Assembly: GCA_963809795.1 (NCBI GenBank)
Contig: CAWELN010000009.1
Span: forward strand, 372,001 to 436,000
Length of the DNA stretch: 64,000 nt
Direction: 5' to 3'
Source: DASUAS01 sp963809795
Lineage (GTDB): Bacteria; Actinomycetota; Acidimicrobiia; IMCC26256; DASPTH01
Positions 33,060-41,614 of the stretch are shown piece after piece. How positions within the stretch are numbered: the stretch's first letter is position 1; every line of letters starts with the position of its first letter. A program made the translations under genes and the position numbers. The notes below the pieces were generated by a model. That model did no database searches. It was given only the letters and a program-made list of their open reading frames with translations, and was not told the origin of the DNA.

Positions 33060-34480
33060 ATGGCGCGAGAGAACTACATCGGCGGTGCCTGGATGCCCGC
33101 CCGCACCGGCGCCACCGACCCGGTGGTCGCGCCCGCCACCGGTGACACGTTGGAGGAGGTGGCGTCGAGCGGCGCGGTCGACGTCGACCTCGCGGTGGAG
33201 GCGGCGGCCGACGCGTTCCCCGCGTGGGCGGCCCGCACGCCGCGTGAGCGCAGCGAGGTGTTGCACCGCGTCGCCGACGCCATCGAGGCCGACATGGAGC
33301 GACTCCGCGAGCTCGAGGTCGCCAACGTCGGCAAGCCGGTCGGGATCATCGAATTCGAGATGGACCTCACGCTCGACAACTGGCGCTTCTTCGCCGGGGC
33401 GCGCGGTTCCTCGAAGGTCGCGCCGCCGGCGAGTACTACGAGGAGCACACGTCGTTCGTGCGGCGCGATCCCCTCGGCGTGGTCGCCTCCATCGCGCCGT
33501 GGAACTACCCGCTCAACATGGCCACGTGGAAGGTCGGCCCCACGCTCGCCGCCGGCAACACCGTGGTCCTGAAGCCGTCGGAGCTCACCCCGCTCACCGC
33601 GCTGCGGCTGGCCGAGATCACGGCCGACATCCTCCCTCCCGGCGTGTTCAACGTCGTCACCGGCCAGGGCGAGGGCGCCGGGGCGGCGTTGGTGTCGCAT
33701 CCGCGCGTCGCCATGGTCTCGCTCACCGGCGACGTCGCCACCGGCAAGGAGATCGCACGCGCCGCGGCCGATTCCCTCAAGCGGGTGCACCTCGAGCTCG
33801 GCGGCAAGGCGCCGGTGATCGTGTTCGACGACGCCGACGTCGAGGCGTTGGTCGAGAACCTCACCGAGAACTCGTACTACAACTCCGGTCAGGACTGCAC
33901 CGCTCCCTGTCGCGTGCTGGCGGCGCCCGGCGTGCACGACGACCTGGTCGACGGCCTGACCGAGACCGTCGGCGCCATCCGCACCGGCGACCCCTTCGAT
34001 CCCGAGACCGCGATGGGCCCGGTGGTGTCGGACGACCAGCTCGAGCGCGTGGCGGGCTTCGTCGACCGCGCGGTGTCGGCCGGCGCCGAGGTCGCGGTCG
34101 GCGGCGAGCGCCTCGGCGGCGCGGGGTTCTTCTACGCGCCGTCCGTCGTGGTCGGGCCCGCCCAGGACTCCGAGATCGTGCAGCGTGAGGTGTTCGGTCC
34201 CGTCGTGACGGTCCAGCGCTTCGCCGACGAGGACGAGGCGCTCACGTGGGCCAACGACGTCGACTACGGGCTCGCGGCCAGCGTCTGGACCCGCGACGTC
34301 GGCCGGGCCATGCAGATGGCCGCCCGGCTCCAGTTCGGCACCGTCTGGGTCAACGACCACATCCCGATCGTGTCGGAGCTGCCGCACGGTGGGTTCAAGC
34401 AGTCCGGGTACGGCAAGGACATGTCCATCTATGCGATCGAGCACTACACCGAGCTCAAGCACGTGATGGTGAAGTGGTGA
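33060..34480 (+). CDS. Aldehyde dehydrogenase, gamma-aminobutyraldehyde type (apparent frameshift)
   Basis: About 473 residues when one missing base is restored. The start ARENYIGGAWMPARTGATDPVVAPATGDTLEEV is typical; after the break come EYYEEHTSFVRRDPLGVVASIAPWNYPLNMATWKV, LTGDVATGKEI, HLELGGKAPVIVFDDAD and the catalytic Cys in NSGQDCTAPCRV. PWNYP and GQDCTAPCR point to the YdcW/PatD-like group oxidising 4-aminobutyraldehyde. The frame changes at 33396-33404, where one G is lacking between GA and ARFLEGRAAG. The aminotransferase gene follows by 28 bp. Confidence 0.82.
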
Positions 34481-34508
34481 CGGGCGCATCGAGCAGGAGC
34501 TGACCGAC

Positions 34509-35891
34509 GTGGCCGACCATCACTCCGACAACGCTCACTCCGACAACGCCCTCTCCGCGAACGCGGCCCGGATCGCCACCGAGGAGACCGCCGCGCTCGT
34601 GGCCCGTACGCCCGGGTCGCAGGCGCTCCACGAACGGGCGTCGAAGCACCTGCCGTACGGCGTGGCGTCCACCTTCCACGCCAACGACCCGTACCCGATC
34701 TACCTGGAGCGCGGGCAGGGCTCGCACGTCTGGGACGTCGACGGCACGGAGTACCTCGACTTCCACGGCGGGTTCGGCGTCAACGTGGTGGGGCACGCGC
34801 ACCCGAAGGTGGTCGAGGCGATCGAGCGGGCGGCACGCACCGGCACGCACTTCGCCACCACGACGCCCACCACGGTGGCCCTCGCCGAGGAGCTGTGCCG
34901 GCGCTTCCACCTCGACACCGTGCGGTTCACCAATTCCGGCACCGAGGCCACCATGGACGCGATCCGCATCGCGCGCGCCGCGACCGGGCGCGACCGGGTC
35001 CTGAAGATCGAGGGTTCGTACCACGGACATCACGACACCGTGATGTTCTCGGTGGTGCCCAACGCCGACGCCGTGGGCGGGCGCGACCAGCCCGCGTCGA
35101 CGCCGATGTCGAAGGGCATCCCGGCGGTGCTCGCCGACTACACGCTCGTGGTGCCGTTCAACGACGTCGAGGCGCTCGACCGGATGCTGAGCGACCGCGG
35201 TTCCGAGATCGCCTGCCTGATCATGGAGCCGGTGATGATGAACATCGGCGTGGTGGTCCCGCAGCCCGGCTACCTCGCGGCGGCCCGCGACCTCTGCACG
35301 CGGCACGGCGTGGTGCTGATCTTCGACGAGGTGAAGTCGGGCGCGACCATCGCCGCCGGTGGCGCGATCGAGCGGTTCGGGGTGCAGCCGCACCTCGCGT
35401 GCTTCGCCAAGGCCATCGGCGGCGGCACCCCCATCGGCGCGTTCGGCGGCGACGCGTCCGTGATGGAGGTCATCGAGCACGGCGCCGCCCAGCAGGGCAC
35501 GTTCAACGGCAACCCGCTGGTGGCGGCGGCCGGGCTCGCCGCGCTCACCGAGGTGCTGACGCCCGACGCGTACGCGCACCTCGCCGCGTTGGGGTCGCGC
35601 CTGGCCGACGGCTGCGCCAAGGCGATCGCCGAGCACGGCATCCCCGCGCACACCGCCGACCTCGGGGCCAAGGGGTGCGTCTCGTACCGGCCCGAGCCGC
35701 TGCACAACTACCGCGACTTCCTCGAGACCCGCACCGAGTTCTACGACGCGTCGTACCCGTGGATCGTGAACCGGGGCGTGTTCATGACCCCCGGCGACGA
35801 GGAGCAATGGACCATCTCGGTGCAGCACACCGACGACGACGTCGACCGCTACGTCGAGGCGTTCGCCGAGTTCGCGGCCGCGGTCAGCTGA
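34509..35891 (+). CDS. Class III PLP aminotransferase, glutamate-1-semialdehyde-mutase-like
   Basis: A 460-residue PLP enzyme. VWDVDGTEYLDFHGGFGVNVVGHAHPKVVEAI, FTNSGTEATMDAIRIARAATGRD, EGSYHGHHD, LIFDEVKSGATIAAGG and ACFAKAIGGGTPIGAFGG (Lys of the Schiff base) place it near glutamate-1-semialdehyde aminomutase. The haem-pathway enzyme is usually found elsewhere, and the position after an aminobutyraldehyde dehydrogenase suggests a catabolic omega-amino acid transaminase instead. A His/Asp/Asn-rich start (HHSDNAHSDNALSAN) is unusual and may be non-functional lead-in. The start is GTG. It is convergent with the FAD oxidase gene. Confidence 0.84.
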   Translation: MADHHSDNAHSDNALSANAARIATEETAALVARTPGSQALHERASKHLPYGVASTFHANDPYPIYLERGQGSHVWDVDGTEYLDFHGGFGVNVVGHAHPKVVEAIERAARTGTHFATTTPTTVALAEELCRRFHLDTVRFTNSGTEATMDAIRIARAATGRDRVLKIEGSYHGHHDTVMFSVVPNADAVGGRDQPASTPMSKGIPAVLADYTLVVPFNDVEALDRMLSDRGSEIACLIMEPVMMNIGVVVPQPGYLAAARDLCTRHGVVLIFDEVKSGATIAAGGAIERFGVQPHLACFAKAIGGGTPIGAFGGDASVMEVIEHGAAQQGTFNGNPLVAAAGLAALTEVLTPDAYAHLAALGSRLADGCAKAIAEHGIPAHTADLGAKGCVSYRPEPLHNYRDFLETRTEFYDASYPWIVNRGVFMTPGDEEQWTISVQHTDDDVDRYVEAFAEFAAAVS

Positions 35892-35915
35892 GCGGCGCCG
35901 CCCGCGCCTCGAAGG

Positions 35916-37208
35916 TCAGCGTCCGAGTCGGTCGGCGACCTGGAGCACCCGTCCCGCGGGTGGCAGCCAGAGCCGGCGCCAGGCCCGGAGCGGGATCGTC
36001 GGGAACGACGGCACCGAGAACGCGGGCGGGGGCTCCTCCCCCGTCATCCAGGCCGCGGCGCGCTCCCCGAACCACGAGGCCAGCGCGATGCCGGTGCCGT
36101 TGCACCCGGTGGCGTACGCGACGCCGTCGAGCCGGCCGGCATGTGGGAGCCGATCGCGTGTGACCGCCACGCTGCCGCCCCACGCGTGCGTGACCGTGAC
36201 GCCCTGCAGCTGTGGGTGCACGCGCACCATCTCGGCGTAGAGCACGTCGCGGGCGCCGGCGACGCTCGTCGCCGCGAGCGACGCGCGGCCGCCGAACACC
36301 ATCCGCCGGTCGGGTGACAGGCGCCAGTAGTTCAGGAGGTGCTTGGTGTCGAAGCACATCCGGTCGCCCGGCATCACCGATCGCGCCCGCTCGGGCGCGA
36401 GGGGCTCGGTGGCGATGATGAAGCTCCCCAACGGCAGCACGCGCTGCTCGAGGGCCGGGAGCACGCCGTCGACGTAGGCGTTCGCGGCCACGAGGACGTC
36501 GCCCGCGGTGATGGTGCCGCGCGCGGTCTGGACGAGGAACCCCTGACCGCGTCGCTCGAGGCGCGTCGCCCGCGTGCGGTGGCGTACCTCGGCGCCCGCG
36601 GCGCGGGCCCGCGCGACGAACGCGGCGTGGAGCTTCGCCGGCTGCACCGCGGCCGTCCGTTCCATCAGCAGCCCGGCGGCGAACGCGTCCGAGCCGATCT
36701 CCGACCCGAGGTCGGCGGCGGCGAGCAACCGCACCGGCTGCCCGGCCGCGACCCACTCGCCTGCCGCCTGCCGCAACGCCGGCACCTGGCGCGGATGATG
36801 GGCGAGGAGGAGCCCACCGCACTCCCGCCAGTCGCACGCGATCGCCTCGTTCGCCACGAGGTCGCGCACGAACGCGTACGCGGCGAGCGTCTCCCGCAGC
36901 ATGGCCCGACCGGTGTCGCCGTACCGGCGGGCCAGCGCGTCCGGTCCGTGCTTGAGCTCCGGGATGACCATGCCGCCGTTCCGGGTGCTCGCCCCGCTGC
37001 CTTCGTCGCCGGCTTCGAGCACGACGACCCGCCGACCCCGTCGGGCCAGGCCGGCGGCGGCGGTGGCGCCGCAGTAGCCGGCGCCGATCACCACCACGTC
37101 GGCGGCCGCCGGGAGCGGCGCCGGCTCCGGCACCGCCGTCCCCTCGGGCACCACGCCGTCGTGCCAGAGCGGGCGCTCGCGGTACGAGGCGGCCAGCGGC
37201 GCGGACAC
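35916..37208 (-). CDS. FAD-dependent amine oxidase (DAO family, PuuB-like)
   Basis: A 430-residue FAD enzyme of the D-amino-acid-oxidase fold. ADVVVIGAGYCGATAAAGLARRGRRVVVLEAG is the dinucleotide motif, GSGASTRNGGMV the FAD-contacting stretch of the gamma-glutamylputrescine-oxidase-like group, and TGCNGTGIALASWFGERAA the C-terminal FAD loop. The N-terminal SYRERPLWHDG is also seen in that group. It probably oxidises a primary or secondary amine to an aldehyde, feeding the nearby dehydrogenase. It is divergent from an Lrp/AsnC gene, its probable regulator. Confidence 0.86.
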   Translation of the reverse strand: MSAPLAASYRERPLWHDGVVPEGTAVPEPAPLPAAADVVVIGAGYCGATAAAGLARRGRRVVVLEAGDEGSGASTRNGGMVIPELKHGPDALARRYGDTGRAMLRETLAAYAFVRDLVANEAIACDWRECGGLLLAHHPRQVPALRQAAGEWVAAGQPVRLLAAADLGSEIGSDAFAAGLLMERTAAVQPAKLHAAFVARARAAGAEVRHRTRATRLERRGQGFLVQTARGTITAGDVLVAANAYVDGVLPALEQRVLPLGSFIIATEPLAPERARSVMPGDRMCFDTKHLLNYWRLSPDRRMVFGGRASLAATSVAGARDVLYAEMVRVHPQLQGVTVTHAWGGSVAVTRDRLPHAGRLDGVAYATGCNGTGIALASWFGERAAAWMTGEEPPPAFSVPSFPTIPLRAWRRLWLPPAGRVLQVADRLGR

Positions 37209-37225
37209 GCCGGCATGCTACGCAC

Positions 37226-37262
37226 GGATTCGCCGCCGGGAACCCGCTCGGCTGACGAATCC
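37226..37262. promoter_or_regulatory. Candidate Lrp/AsnC binding region
   Basis: GGATTCG and CGAATCC form a perfect 7-bp inverted repeat with a 23-bp spacer in the 121-bp gap between the FAD oxidase and the Lrp/AsnC gene. The spacing fits two faces of the helix as used by octameric Lrp proteins. Confidence 0.45.
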
Positions 37263-37329
37263 ACGACGGGGAGCGATCCGGACGACGAATTGCTTGCGGT
37301 GCGGGTCGACCGCGGGTCATCCTCGACCG

Positions 37330-37797
37330 ATGCCCGAACCTGCCGCTCCCGTCGCGCTCGACGACATCGACAAGCTCCTCATCGAAGCGCTCCAGCACGA
37401 CGGCCGTCGGCCGTACACGCAGCTCGCGCAGGAGGTGGGGCTGTCGGAAGCGGCGGTGCGTCAGCGCGTGCGCCGGCTGGTCGAGGTCGGGGTCACCCAG
37501 ATCGTGGCCGTGACCGACCCGATGATGTTGGGGTTCCGGCGCATGGCCATGGTCGGCGTCCGCGTCGACGGTGACGTCCGCGCCGTCGCCGACCGGCTCG
37601 CCGGCCTGCCCGAGATCGACTACCTCGTGATCGCGGCCGGGTCCTTCGACGTGCTGGCGGAGCTCGTCTGCGAGGACGACGAGGACCTGCTGCGCCTCCT
37701 CAACGACGAGATCCGCGCCGTGCCCGGCGTGGCGAGCACCGACACCTTCACCTACCTCAAGATCTGCAAGGAGACCTACACCTGGGGAACCCGATGA
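37330..37797 (+). CDS. Lrp/AsnC-family regulator
   Basis: A 155-residue regulator: N-terminal HTH (LDDIDKLLIEALQHDGRRPYTQLAQEVGLSEAAVRQRVRRLVEVGVTQIVAV) and a C-terminal RAM ligand-binding domain (AMVGVRVDGDVRAVADRLAGLPEIDYLVIAAGSFDVLAELVCED). Such regulators sense amino acids and control adjacent catabolic genes. Its stop overlaps the start of the aminotransferase (ATGA), and it is divergent from the amine oxidase, so it likely controls both arms of the cluster. Confidence 0.88.
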   Translation: MPEPAAPVALDDIDKLLIEALQHDGRRPYTQLAQEVGLSEAAVRQRVRRLVEVGVTQIVAVTDPMMLGFRRMAMVGVRVDGDVRAVADRLAGLPEIDYLVIAAGSFDVLAELVCEDDEDLLRLLNDEIRAVPGVASTDTFTYLKICKETYTWGTR

Positions 37798-39179
37798 GCA
37801 CCCCACCGCGTGATCCCGCAGAGCTCACCGAGCTCGCGCACCGCCACCTGTGGATGCACTTCTCGCGCCTCGGTGCGTTCGGTGCCGACACGCCGGTGCA
37901 CGTCATCGCGCGGGGCGAAGGGTCCTACGTGTGGGACGTCACCGGGCACCGGATGCTCGACGGTCTCTCGGGGCTGTTCACCGTGCAGGTCGGTCACGGT
38001 CGGGCCGAGCTGGCCGAGGCGGCGCGCGCCCAGGCGGAGACGCTCGAGTACTTCCCGATCTGGACCTACGCCCACCCGCCCGCCATCGAGCTGGCGGCGC
38101 GGCTGGCGGAGCTCGCCCCCGGCGACCTCAACCGCGTCTTCTTCACCTCGGGCGGGTCCGAGGCGGTGGAGTCGGCCTGGAAGCTCGCCCGCCAGTACTT
38201 CCGCGCCATCGGCCAGGGCCAGCGCCACAAGGTGATCGCGCGCCGCACCGCGTACCACGGCACGACGCTCGGGGCCCTCGCGATCACCGGCGTCACCGCG
38301 CTGCGCACGCCGTTCGAGCCGCTCACGCCGGGCGCGGTCCACGTCGCCAACACCAACCGCCGGCACCACCCGTTGGGCGGCGACGAGAAGGCGTTCATGC
38401 TCGCCCTCACCGACGAGCTCGAGGATCGGATCCTCTTCGAGGGGCCGGAGACGGTGGCCGCCGTCTTCCTGGAGCCGGTGCAGAACGCCGGCGGGTGCCT
38501 CGTGCCGCCGGACGGCTACTTCCCGCGGGTGCGCGAGCTCTGCGACCGGTACGGCGTGCTGCTCGTGTCCGACGAGGTGATCTGCGCGTTCGGGCGGCTC
38601 GGGACCATGTTCGGTTGCGAGCGCTACGAGTACCTGCCCGACATCGTCACCTGCGCCAAGGGCCTCACCAGTGGCTACTCGCCCCTGGGCGCGGTGCTCT
38701 GTCGCGACTTCCTCGCCGCGCCGTTCCTGGAGGACCGGGCGTCGTTCGCGCACGGGCTCACCTTCGGCGGTCACCCGGTGAGCTGCGCGGTCGCGCTCGC
38801 CAATCTCGACGTGTTCGCGCGTGAGCAGCTGCTGGAGCACGTGTGCGCGCACGAAGCCGGGTTCCGGGCCCGCCTGGAGGACCTGCGCGACCTCCCGATC
38901 GTGGGCGACGTGCGGGGCGCGGGGTACTTCCAGGCGCTGGAGATGGTGCCGGACCCGGGGTCCGACGCCCGGTTCACCGCCGAGCAGCGCGAGGAGCTGC
39001 TGCGGGGCTTCCTCCTCCCCCGGTTCTACGACGCCGGCCTGATCGCGCGCGCCGACGACCGGGGCGACCCCGTGGTGCAGCTCGCGCCGACGCTCGTCTC
39101 GGGTGACGACGAGCTCGACGTCATCGCCGACATCCTGCGCACGGTCCTGTCCGAGGCGTCCGACCGCTTCTGCACGTGA
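37794..39179 (+). CDS. Class III omega-aminotransferase
   Basis: A 461-residue PLP enzyme: SYVWDVTGHRMLDGLSGLFTVQVGHGR, FFTSGGSEAVESAWKLARQYF, AYHGTTLGALAITG, LLVSDEVICAFGRLG and TCAKGLTSGYSPLGAV (Schiff-base Lys). The pattern matches omega-amino acid/pyruvate or putrescine aminotransferases used in polyamine and beta-alanine breakdown. Translational coupling to the Lrp/AsnC gene ties it to amine catabolism. A 7-bp inverted repeat follows its stop. Exact donor and acceptor are unknown. Confidence 0.88.
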   Translation: MSTPPRDPAELTELAHRHLWMHFSRLGAFGADTPVHVIARGEGSYVWDVTGHRMLDGLSGLFTVQVGHGRAELAEAARAQAETLEYFPIWTYAHPPAIELAARLAELAPGDLNRVFFTSGGSEAVESAWKLARQYFRAIGQGQRHKVIARRTAYHGTTLGALAITGVTALRTPFEPLTPGAVHVANTNRRHHPLGGDEKAFMLALTDELEDRILFEGPETVAAVFLEPVQNAGGCLVPPDGYFPRVRELCDRYGVLLVSDEVICAFGRLGTMFGCERYEYLPDIVTCAKGLTSGYSPLGAVLCRDFLAAPFLEDRASFAHGLTFGGHPVSCAVALANLDVFAREQLLEHVCAHEAGFRARLEDLRDLPIVGDVRGAGYFQALEMVPDPGSDARFTAEQREELLRGFLLPRFYDAGLIARADDRGDPVVQLAPTLVSGDDELDVIADILRTVLSEASDRFCT

Positions 39180-39181
39180 GC

Positions 39182-39218
39182 GCAGTGCGCGCAGCTGGCG
39201 CGTCCTTCGCTGCACTGC
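39182..39218 (+). terminator. Stem-loop after aminotransferase gene
   Basis: GCAGTGC (39182-39188) pairs perfectly with GCACTGC (39212-39218) across a 23-base loop, directly after the aminotransferase stop. It may be a terminator or an operator for the downstream SnoaL-like gene. Confidence 0.35.
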
Positions 39219-39231
39219 TAGCAACGCGGGC

Positions 39232-39321
39232 ATGAACCTCCGCACCCAGGTGGAGCTGCTCGACTTCCGCGTCTCGACCGAGATGTCCGACCGCTCCGCG
39301 CTCGCGGCCCTGGAGGGCTGA
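39232..39321 (+). CDS. Possible 29-residue upstream ORF
   Basis: An ATG-started frame (MNLRTQVELLDFRVSTEMSD and nine further codons) ends 2 bp before the GTG of the SnoaL-like gene. It could be a coupling leader or the remnant of an N-terminal extension. No homology is recognised. Confidence 0.25.
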   Translation: MNLRTQVELLDFRVSTEMSDRSALAALEG

Positions 39322-39323
39322 CG

Positions 39324-39740
39324 GTGGCGACCGCGTTCGAGTGGATCGTCGACCTCGAGGTGCTGCGCCGGTTCCCGCAGCGCTACGCACGCGCCGTCGA
39401 CGAACGCGACCACGCCGCGCTCGCCGCGCTCTTCGATCCCGACGGCTCGGTCGACGGCACGCTCGGCTCGCAGCCGGTCCCCGCGTACCTCGAGGCGATG
39501 CGCACCCGCCCGCCGTCGTTCGAGTCGAGCATGCATCTCCTGGCCGACCCGATGATCGACCTCGACGCCGGCGCAGACACCGCGCATCTGGACACGTACG
39601 CGGTGGTGTTCCAGACGAAGCCGCTCAGCGGCGAGGGTGACGACCTCACCCTCGGCATGCGCTACGTCGACGAGATGGTGCGGCGCGACGGCACGTGGAT
39701 GATCCACCACCGGGTCGCGCGGATGCTCTGGATGCGCTGA
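39324..39740 (+). CDS. SnoaL-like (NTF2-fold) protein
   Basis: A 138-residue NTF2-fold protein: FEWIVDLEVLRRFPQRYARAVDERDHAALAALFDPDGSVDG, then MHLLADPMIDLD, LDTYAVVFQT and LTLGMRYVDEMVRRDGTWMIHHRVARML, close in pattern to the protein encoded at 6977 and to beta-subunit-like NTF2 proteins of degradation pathways. The start is GTG. It is convergent with deacylase paralogue 3, only 3 bp apart, recalling the deacylase/NTF2 pairing in the operon at 6.5-10.6 kb. Confidence 0.82.
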   Translation: MATAFEWIVDLEVLRRFPQRYARAVDERDHAALAALFDPDGSVDGTLGSQPVPAYLEAMRTRPPSFESSMHLLADPMIDLDAGADTAHLDTYAVVFQTKPLSGEGDDLTLGMRYVDEMVRRDGTWMIHHRVARMLWMR

Positions 39741-39743
39741 GCG

Positions 39744-41444
39744 TCAGGCCGCGCCGCGCCCACGCACCAGTCGCCCGGGCCGGGCGCCGGTCGTCTCGCC
39801 GTCGAGGATGGTGATCTCGCCGCCGACGACCGTGGCCTTGAAGCCCTCGGCGCGCTGCGAGAGGCGCTTCCCGCCCTGCGGCAGGTCGCGGACCACTTCC
39901 GGCACCGCCGGGCCCACCCGGTCCGGGTCGAACACGTTGACGTCGGCGGCCATGCCTTCGCGCAGCAACCCGCGGTCGGCGAAGCCCCACGCCATCGCCG
40001 GCGCCAGCGTGAGCATGCGGACCGCCTCCTCCAGGGTGAACTCCTGGCGCTCGCGCACCCAGTACCCGAGGAGGTGGGTGTGGATCGAGGCGTCGGCGAT
40101 CTGGCTGAGGTGGGCACCGGAGTCGGAGAACGTCATGACCGTGCGCGGGTGGCGCATCACCGCCAGCAGCACGTCGGGGTCCTGCGGGTAGAGGCTCGGC
40201 TGGATGAACAGCTGGCCGAGGTCGGTCTCCAGCGCGAGGTCGATCATCGCCTCGACCGGCGACACCCCACGCTGCGCGGCGACCTCGGCGACGGTCGGGT
40301 TGGGCGGCAGCCCGTGGAGGTAGACCCGGATGCCGTCGAAGTCGGGTTTGCGGGGCATCGCCCCGATGCCCCGCCAGCGCGAGTAGTCGCCCTCCATGCC
40401 GGCGCGGATCAGTCGCTCGCGCACGCCGGGATCGCGCAGGGCCTGCAGCTGCTCGTGGTCGGGCAACGCGCGCACGTCGTGCCACTCCGGCAGCAGGTCG
40501 AACGGCAACCGGGTGGCGAACGAGAGCAGCACGTTGATGCCGCGGCAGTGCGACTGGCCGATCATGCGCCCGCCCACCGCGGCGATGTCGTCGATCAGGT
40601 CGAGCATCTCGTAGCCGCCGGGATTGGTGGCGATGATGCCCATCGTCATGGTGACGCCGGTGTCGGCGGCCAGCGCGCGCATGCGCGCCCGGGCCTGCTC
40701 GCGCTGCTCGGGATCGGGAGACAGCACGTGCTCGCCGCCCCCTTCGAGGATGCCGGTGCCGAGGTCGCCCATGACGCCCACCAGCCGGCAGAGCTCGTCC
40801 CACGACGCGAGGCGCGACGCGACCGGACGGTTGTCGGACGTCTCGTGGTGCTCGCTGCGCGAGGTCGTGAGGCCGACCGCGCCGGCGCGCAGCGCGGCGT
40901 CGAGCTGACCCTGCATGAGCTCGAGGTCGGCGTCGGTCGCCTCCTGCTCGAAGGCGCGCTCCCCCATGGCCCACGTGCGCAGGGCCGAGTGTCCGACGTT
41001 GGCCGCGTAGTTGATGGCCTTCGGCAGGCGGTCGACGGCCTCCAGGTACTCCGGGAACGTCTCCCAGCTCCACTCGATGCTCGCCAGCGCGGTGGGGTCG
41101 ATGTCCTCGGCCCGCTCCAGGTTGCGGACGACCAGCGCCCGGGCGTCGTCGCGCACGGGCGCGAGGGTGAAGCCGCAGTTGCCCATGACCGCGGTGGTCA
41201 CGCCGTGCCAGCACGAGTTCGCGCCCTGCGGGTCCCAGAAGACCTGGGCGTCCAGGTGGGTGTGGCCGTCGATGAAGCCCGGCGTCACCACGTGGCCGTC
41301 GGCGTCGAGCTCGCGGTCGCCCCGCTCGCGGATCCGGCCCACCCGGGCGATGGTCCCGTCGACGATCCCGACGTCGGCCCGGTACGCGCCGAAGCCGGAG
41401 CCGTCGACGACCAGACCGTTGCGGATCACCACGTCGTACGCCAT
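39744..41444 (-). CDS. N-acyl-D-amino-acid deacylase-type amidohydrolase (paralogue 3)
   Basis: A 566-residue Amidohydro_3 enzyme: DVVIRNGLVVDGSGFGAYRADVGI, metal motif DGHTHLDAQVFWD, Cys motif MGNCGFTLAP, late Asp in FSDSGAHLSQ. Its middle (WETFPEYLEAVDRLPKAIN, GIIATNPGGYEMLDLIDD) is closer to paralogue 1 (WETFPEYLDVLDSMPRAVD) than to 2 and 4. The final residues (RPGRLVRGRGAA) likewise match the paralogue 1 end (RPGKLVRGMR). It is divergent from the mini-ORF chain and hydrolase gene that follow. Confidence 0.88.
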   Translation of the reverse strand: MAYDVVIRNGLVVDGSGFGAYRADVGIVDGTIARVGRIRERGDRELDADGHVVTPGFIDGHTHLDAQVFWDPQGANSCWHGVTTAVMGNCGFTLAPVRDDARALVVRNLERAEDIDPTALASIEWSWETFPEYLEAVDRLPKAINYAANVGHSALRTWAMGERAFEQEATDADLELMQGQLDAALRAGAVGLTTSRSEHHETSDNRPVASRLASWDELCRLVGVMGDLGTGILEGGGEHVLSPDPEQREQARARMRALAADTGVTMTMGIIATNPGGYEMLDLIDDIAAVGGRMIGQSHCRGINVLLSFATRLPFDLLPEWHDVRALPDHEQLQALRDPGVRERLIRAGMEGDYSRWRGIGAMPRKPDFDGIRVYLHGLPPNPTVAEVAAQRGVSPVEAMIDLALETDLGQLFIQPSLYPQDPDVLLAVMRHPRTVMTFSDSGAHLSQIADASIHTHLLGYWVRERQEFTLEEAVRMLTLAPAMAWGFADRGLLREGMAADVNVFDPDRVGPAVPEVVRDLPQGGKRLSQRAEGFKATVVGGEITILDGETTGARPGRLVRGRGAA

Positions 41445-41468
41445 GCATCTATTGTTACCGAAGAATTG

Positions 41469-41525
41469 ATGAGCGCGCATTACTCCACCGCACCCGAGGT
41501 GCCGGCGGGGAGGGGAACAGCATGA
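41469..41525 (+). CDS. Mini-ORF 1 upstream of the 41611 hydrolase
   Basis: An 18-codon frame starting at ATG; its TGA overlaps the ATG of the next mini-ORF (ATGA). It has no domain. It is the first step of a chain of two mini-ORFs leading to the hydrolase start. Confidence 0.3.
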   Translation: MSAHYSTAPEVPAGRGTA

Positions 41526-41613
41526 GCGGAGCGGCGGCGAGCCGGGTATCCCGGCGAGCAGCGGAGCGGGGCCGGAGCGGCCCGGTGCGCAGCACCGAGA
41601 GCGGGGAAGCATG
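41522..41613 (+). repeat. Palindromic intergenic element, copy C
   Basis: The core GCCGGGTATCCCGGC (41541-41555) lies between ATGAGCGGAG at the left edge and GAGAGCGGGGAAGCATGAG at the right edge, the same block order as copy A. The left edge falls on the stop of mini-ORF 1 and the right edge supplies the start region of the hydrolase. Confidence 0.7.
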
Positions 41614-41614
41614 A
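41522..41614 (+). CDS. Mini-ORF 2, within the palindromic element
   Basis: A 30-codon frame whose ATG overlaps the previous stop and whose TGA overlaps the hydrolase ATG. It ends in TESGEA, matching the AESGEA end of the mini-ORF at 8822, because both cover the same GAGAGCGGGGAAGC ribosome site. The remainder is not conserved as protein. Confidence 0.35.
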   Translation: MSGAAASRVSRRAAERGRSGPVRSTESGEA

